Source: Cristatella mucedo
Taxonomy: Eukaryota; Bryozoa; Phylactolaemata; Cristatellidae
Assembly: GCA_009760855.2 (NCBI GenBank)
Contig: WPIO01000410.1
Span: 1-54,888, forward strand
Direction: 5' to 3'
Length of the DNA stretch: 54,888 bases
This document shows positions 52,701 through 54,888 of this stretch, piece after piece; the stretch's first letter is position 1, and the number at the start of each line of letters is the position of its first letter. A program made the translations under genes and the position numbers. Under the pieces are notes generated by a model that did no database searches, had not been told where the DNA came from, and saw nothing but the letters and a program-made list of their open reading frames with translations.

Positions 52701-54888
52701 CCGATGGTTCAGCCTTTGCTACTGCTTTTGCTTCTGGTCTTCAAGTGGCAGTGTGCTAAAGGCTAGCATAGACTGTCATTGAATTTCAACTTTTCTGGCG
52801 TAATTTATTTAGGCTGGAGCCACCTGGTTTTAATTAAAACCTTACAGTTAAGGAAGTTTACTGTCAAGAGCTCGTTGTCTACAGCTCGCTGCTCAGCGAC
52901 CAAGACCTCAGTGACCTAAGAAAACTTGAGTATTTTAGAAAGTTTGTAATATTTACTTGAATATTGTATACGACCATTACTCATCGTGTCGTCGGCAAGT
53001 ATGCCCTCTGCTACTACTCTTTACCGCTATCTAACGAACGAATTTGAGGATTAAACACTAGATCGCATTTTACTTTTCTTGGGAGTGTTAGATATCTTCG
53101 CATTGTCAAGAGCTACCTTAGTTGATTGCCATTTTTTCCACATTTATATATTCGTGCTTCTTCCACGTACTGCCGATATTGACACAGCTTCTAAACGAGC
53201 AATTTTATCTTTCATTGAAGTGTTGGAGCAGTCATGCTTTCATGTAGTCCATAAATAAGTCACGGTTAAATCTTGCCTGCATAAAAAATCAGCTTCTGTC
53301 AGTGACGACATCCCTAAGGATATAAAGTTTCAGATGCGAAGGTAGAAAGCTCAAAAAAGGAGGCTATTGCGTGCCGTGTACTTTTCCATATAATACTCCT
53401 TACAGTATGAGTACGGCAAATAGAACAACAAACTTCCAACTACGATCATCGAACTCAGTTTATTTTAATTGATGCACCAGTGGTAAAACTGTTATTAAAG
53501 ATAGTTTTGAGGTTCATGCAGCTGCTTGACTGTTCATGAGCAAGCATATTTGTATTTAACCGTACTTACAATGTATACCACATCGTCCTCGCCTTTTAGG
53601 ATAGGTGCTCAACTTTGCAGCTAGTGCAAAGCCTTACAGAGCCTATGCTTATCAAAAAATGCAGCTTTATGGCCGAAGATCACTTTTGCCGTCCACGTAC
53701 ATTGACTATGACCATGTCACCAGAAGGGCACAGCCACTACTAGCCTTGGCTGCTGCTAGCTGCACACCCTATTCTGGCCAATCATTGCATCGCACCGAAT
53801 TCCCAAAAGCCGGTAACCATATACGATTAAACTATAGGCTGTTTTAAGTAGATTATTTAATGGAATCACCTCGTCTGTAGTCAAAGTGATCTGCAAAATG
53901 CTAAGCGAGCAAAGCTCGAGTGCAATTTAGCAGTATCTGATAATATTTGTAGCTTGCACATTTCATTTTGCCGCGATTTGAAACTATACTACGTTTTCAC
54001 TGCTACTCACATGAGGTTACTATTGTAGAAAGCACAGGCACCCGAAAGACCTGTTTATCAGAATACCCCAAGCTACAAACTTATTTTTGAATTATAGTCC
54101 TGGTACAACTTCCGAAACCGTATGATGTTTTAATTGTCACTGTAATATTTCTATGAGGGCTCCATGTAATCTTTTCAGCTACTTCACTCTCTAATGTGCC
54201 TTTAGTTCATTTAGTTACGTGAATGTAGTGACTACCGACTAGTCAGACCGTGACATGTTAATGTATGCATTCCAAGTAGCTAACCTATTGCTAATCATTG
54301 ATACTACACATTGATGCCTATGGCACCGGATTCAGGGATATTTAAGAAATAGGGCAGTCAAGCTCTTCTCCAAGAATAGTCATCTTTAAAGTAAAATATG
54401 GGCAATAACACTCATCATATATGTCGTATGTACGGTAAATGTATATTGTGGAATTGCTGAGACTCAGAAATTTCAGCAGTTCAGCTGACCGAGGCTAGTT
54501 ACGTGTGAGTTAAACCAAGATCATATCTAATCTACAGAGTTCCAAAATGGATAAGCGACAAGGATCTGGCTCTTATTCAATCTTTGAATGGCTACCCATT
54601 GATTGGTCAACTTCAATAATCTTCTACTAAATAGAAACTGCAGCAAACAGAGTGAACAAGCCATTGAACATAGTACAAATATTAACGCTGAAAAAACTTT
54701 CATTCCTTCTTTGTCTAAGGGCAATAGTGAATCTCAAAAGATTTCGTACGTCTCGAATCATAGAAACTAAAAGTTTATCACTAAGAATTTTTCGTCTGTG
54801 ACCTGGACGCTGATTAGCTGGTACTTAAGCCTTTTGCTGAGACCTTACTCGCCTGTTACGGTGTGTAATTCTCTGTCTTCAGAAAAGA
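52701..54888. other. Unassigned sequence to window end
   Basis: The 80-codon ORF at 53605-53847 (+) follows a ttttag acceptor-like word, but its product (MLNFAASAKPYRAYAYQ start) is unrecognised and no conservation can be judged. The remainder is AT-rich without repeats I could match. Confidence 0.35.

Overview
The window looks like a repeat-rich, moderately AT-rich intergenic stretch from an animal genome, probably an invertebrate. I recognise no intact host protein-coding gene, rRNA, functional tRNA or CRISPR array. Everything I can name with confidence is a transposable element or a product of one. The main components are two families of non-LTR retrotransposons of the CR1/L2/Rex1 type (APE endonuclease plus reverse transcriptase), here called LINE A and LINE B, and one hAT DNA transposon encoding a Charlie/GTF2IRD2-like transposase. 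Family names (LINE A, LINE B, repeats R, S, T) are local labels, not database names, and all homology statements come from reading the sequence by eye.

Layout. 1-800: fragments of LINE A and repeat R, then unassigned sequence. 800-3545: the longest LINE A copy (+). 3546-6732: a composite block made of LINE A fragments, two facing copies of repeat R, and unassigned sequence containing a tRNA-like SINE head. 6733-8320: a LINE A subfamily (A2) with a different 3' UTR. 8815-13225: a near full-length LINE B (+) broken by a second, 5'-truncated LINE B. 14080-15240: a GC-rich tract with a TATA-like box, tandem 120-bp repeats and a polyadenylation signal, possibly a solo LTR. 15540-19510: an inverted paralogue of the 3250-4600 block, split by the 2.7-kb hAT element. 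21056-25070: a near full-length LINE B (-). 25555-41000: many LINE B pieces in both orientations, several nested in one another. 41190-43365: a chimeric LINE, B-type upstream and A-type downstream. 43366-49350: AT-rich DNA with a 60-bp perfect palindrome, TA microsatellites and three LINE copies. 49350-54888: mostly unassigned, with one repeat-S copy and a CpG-rich patch.

The pieces tell a history of retrotransposition. LINE B copies share a 3' terminus made of a two-part stem-loop followed by (ATT)n, and some insertions consist of little more than that terminus. LINE A has a different 3' hairpin. Copies carry stops and frameshifts in the endonuclease and reverse transcriptase regions, so none looks autonomous. 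Nesting gives relative ages: LINE B fragments sit inside LINE A and inside other LINE B copies, and the hAT element sits inside a LINE A fragment whose empty-site paralogue is present elsewhere in the window. I see no coordinated host pathway or new defence-like system. The most informative signals are structural: the LINE 3' ends, the chimera, the nesting, and the hAT full/empty site pair.
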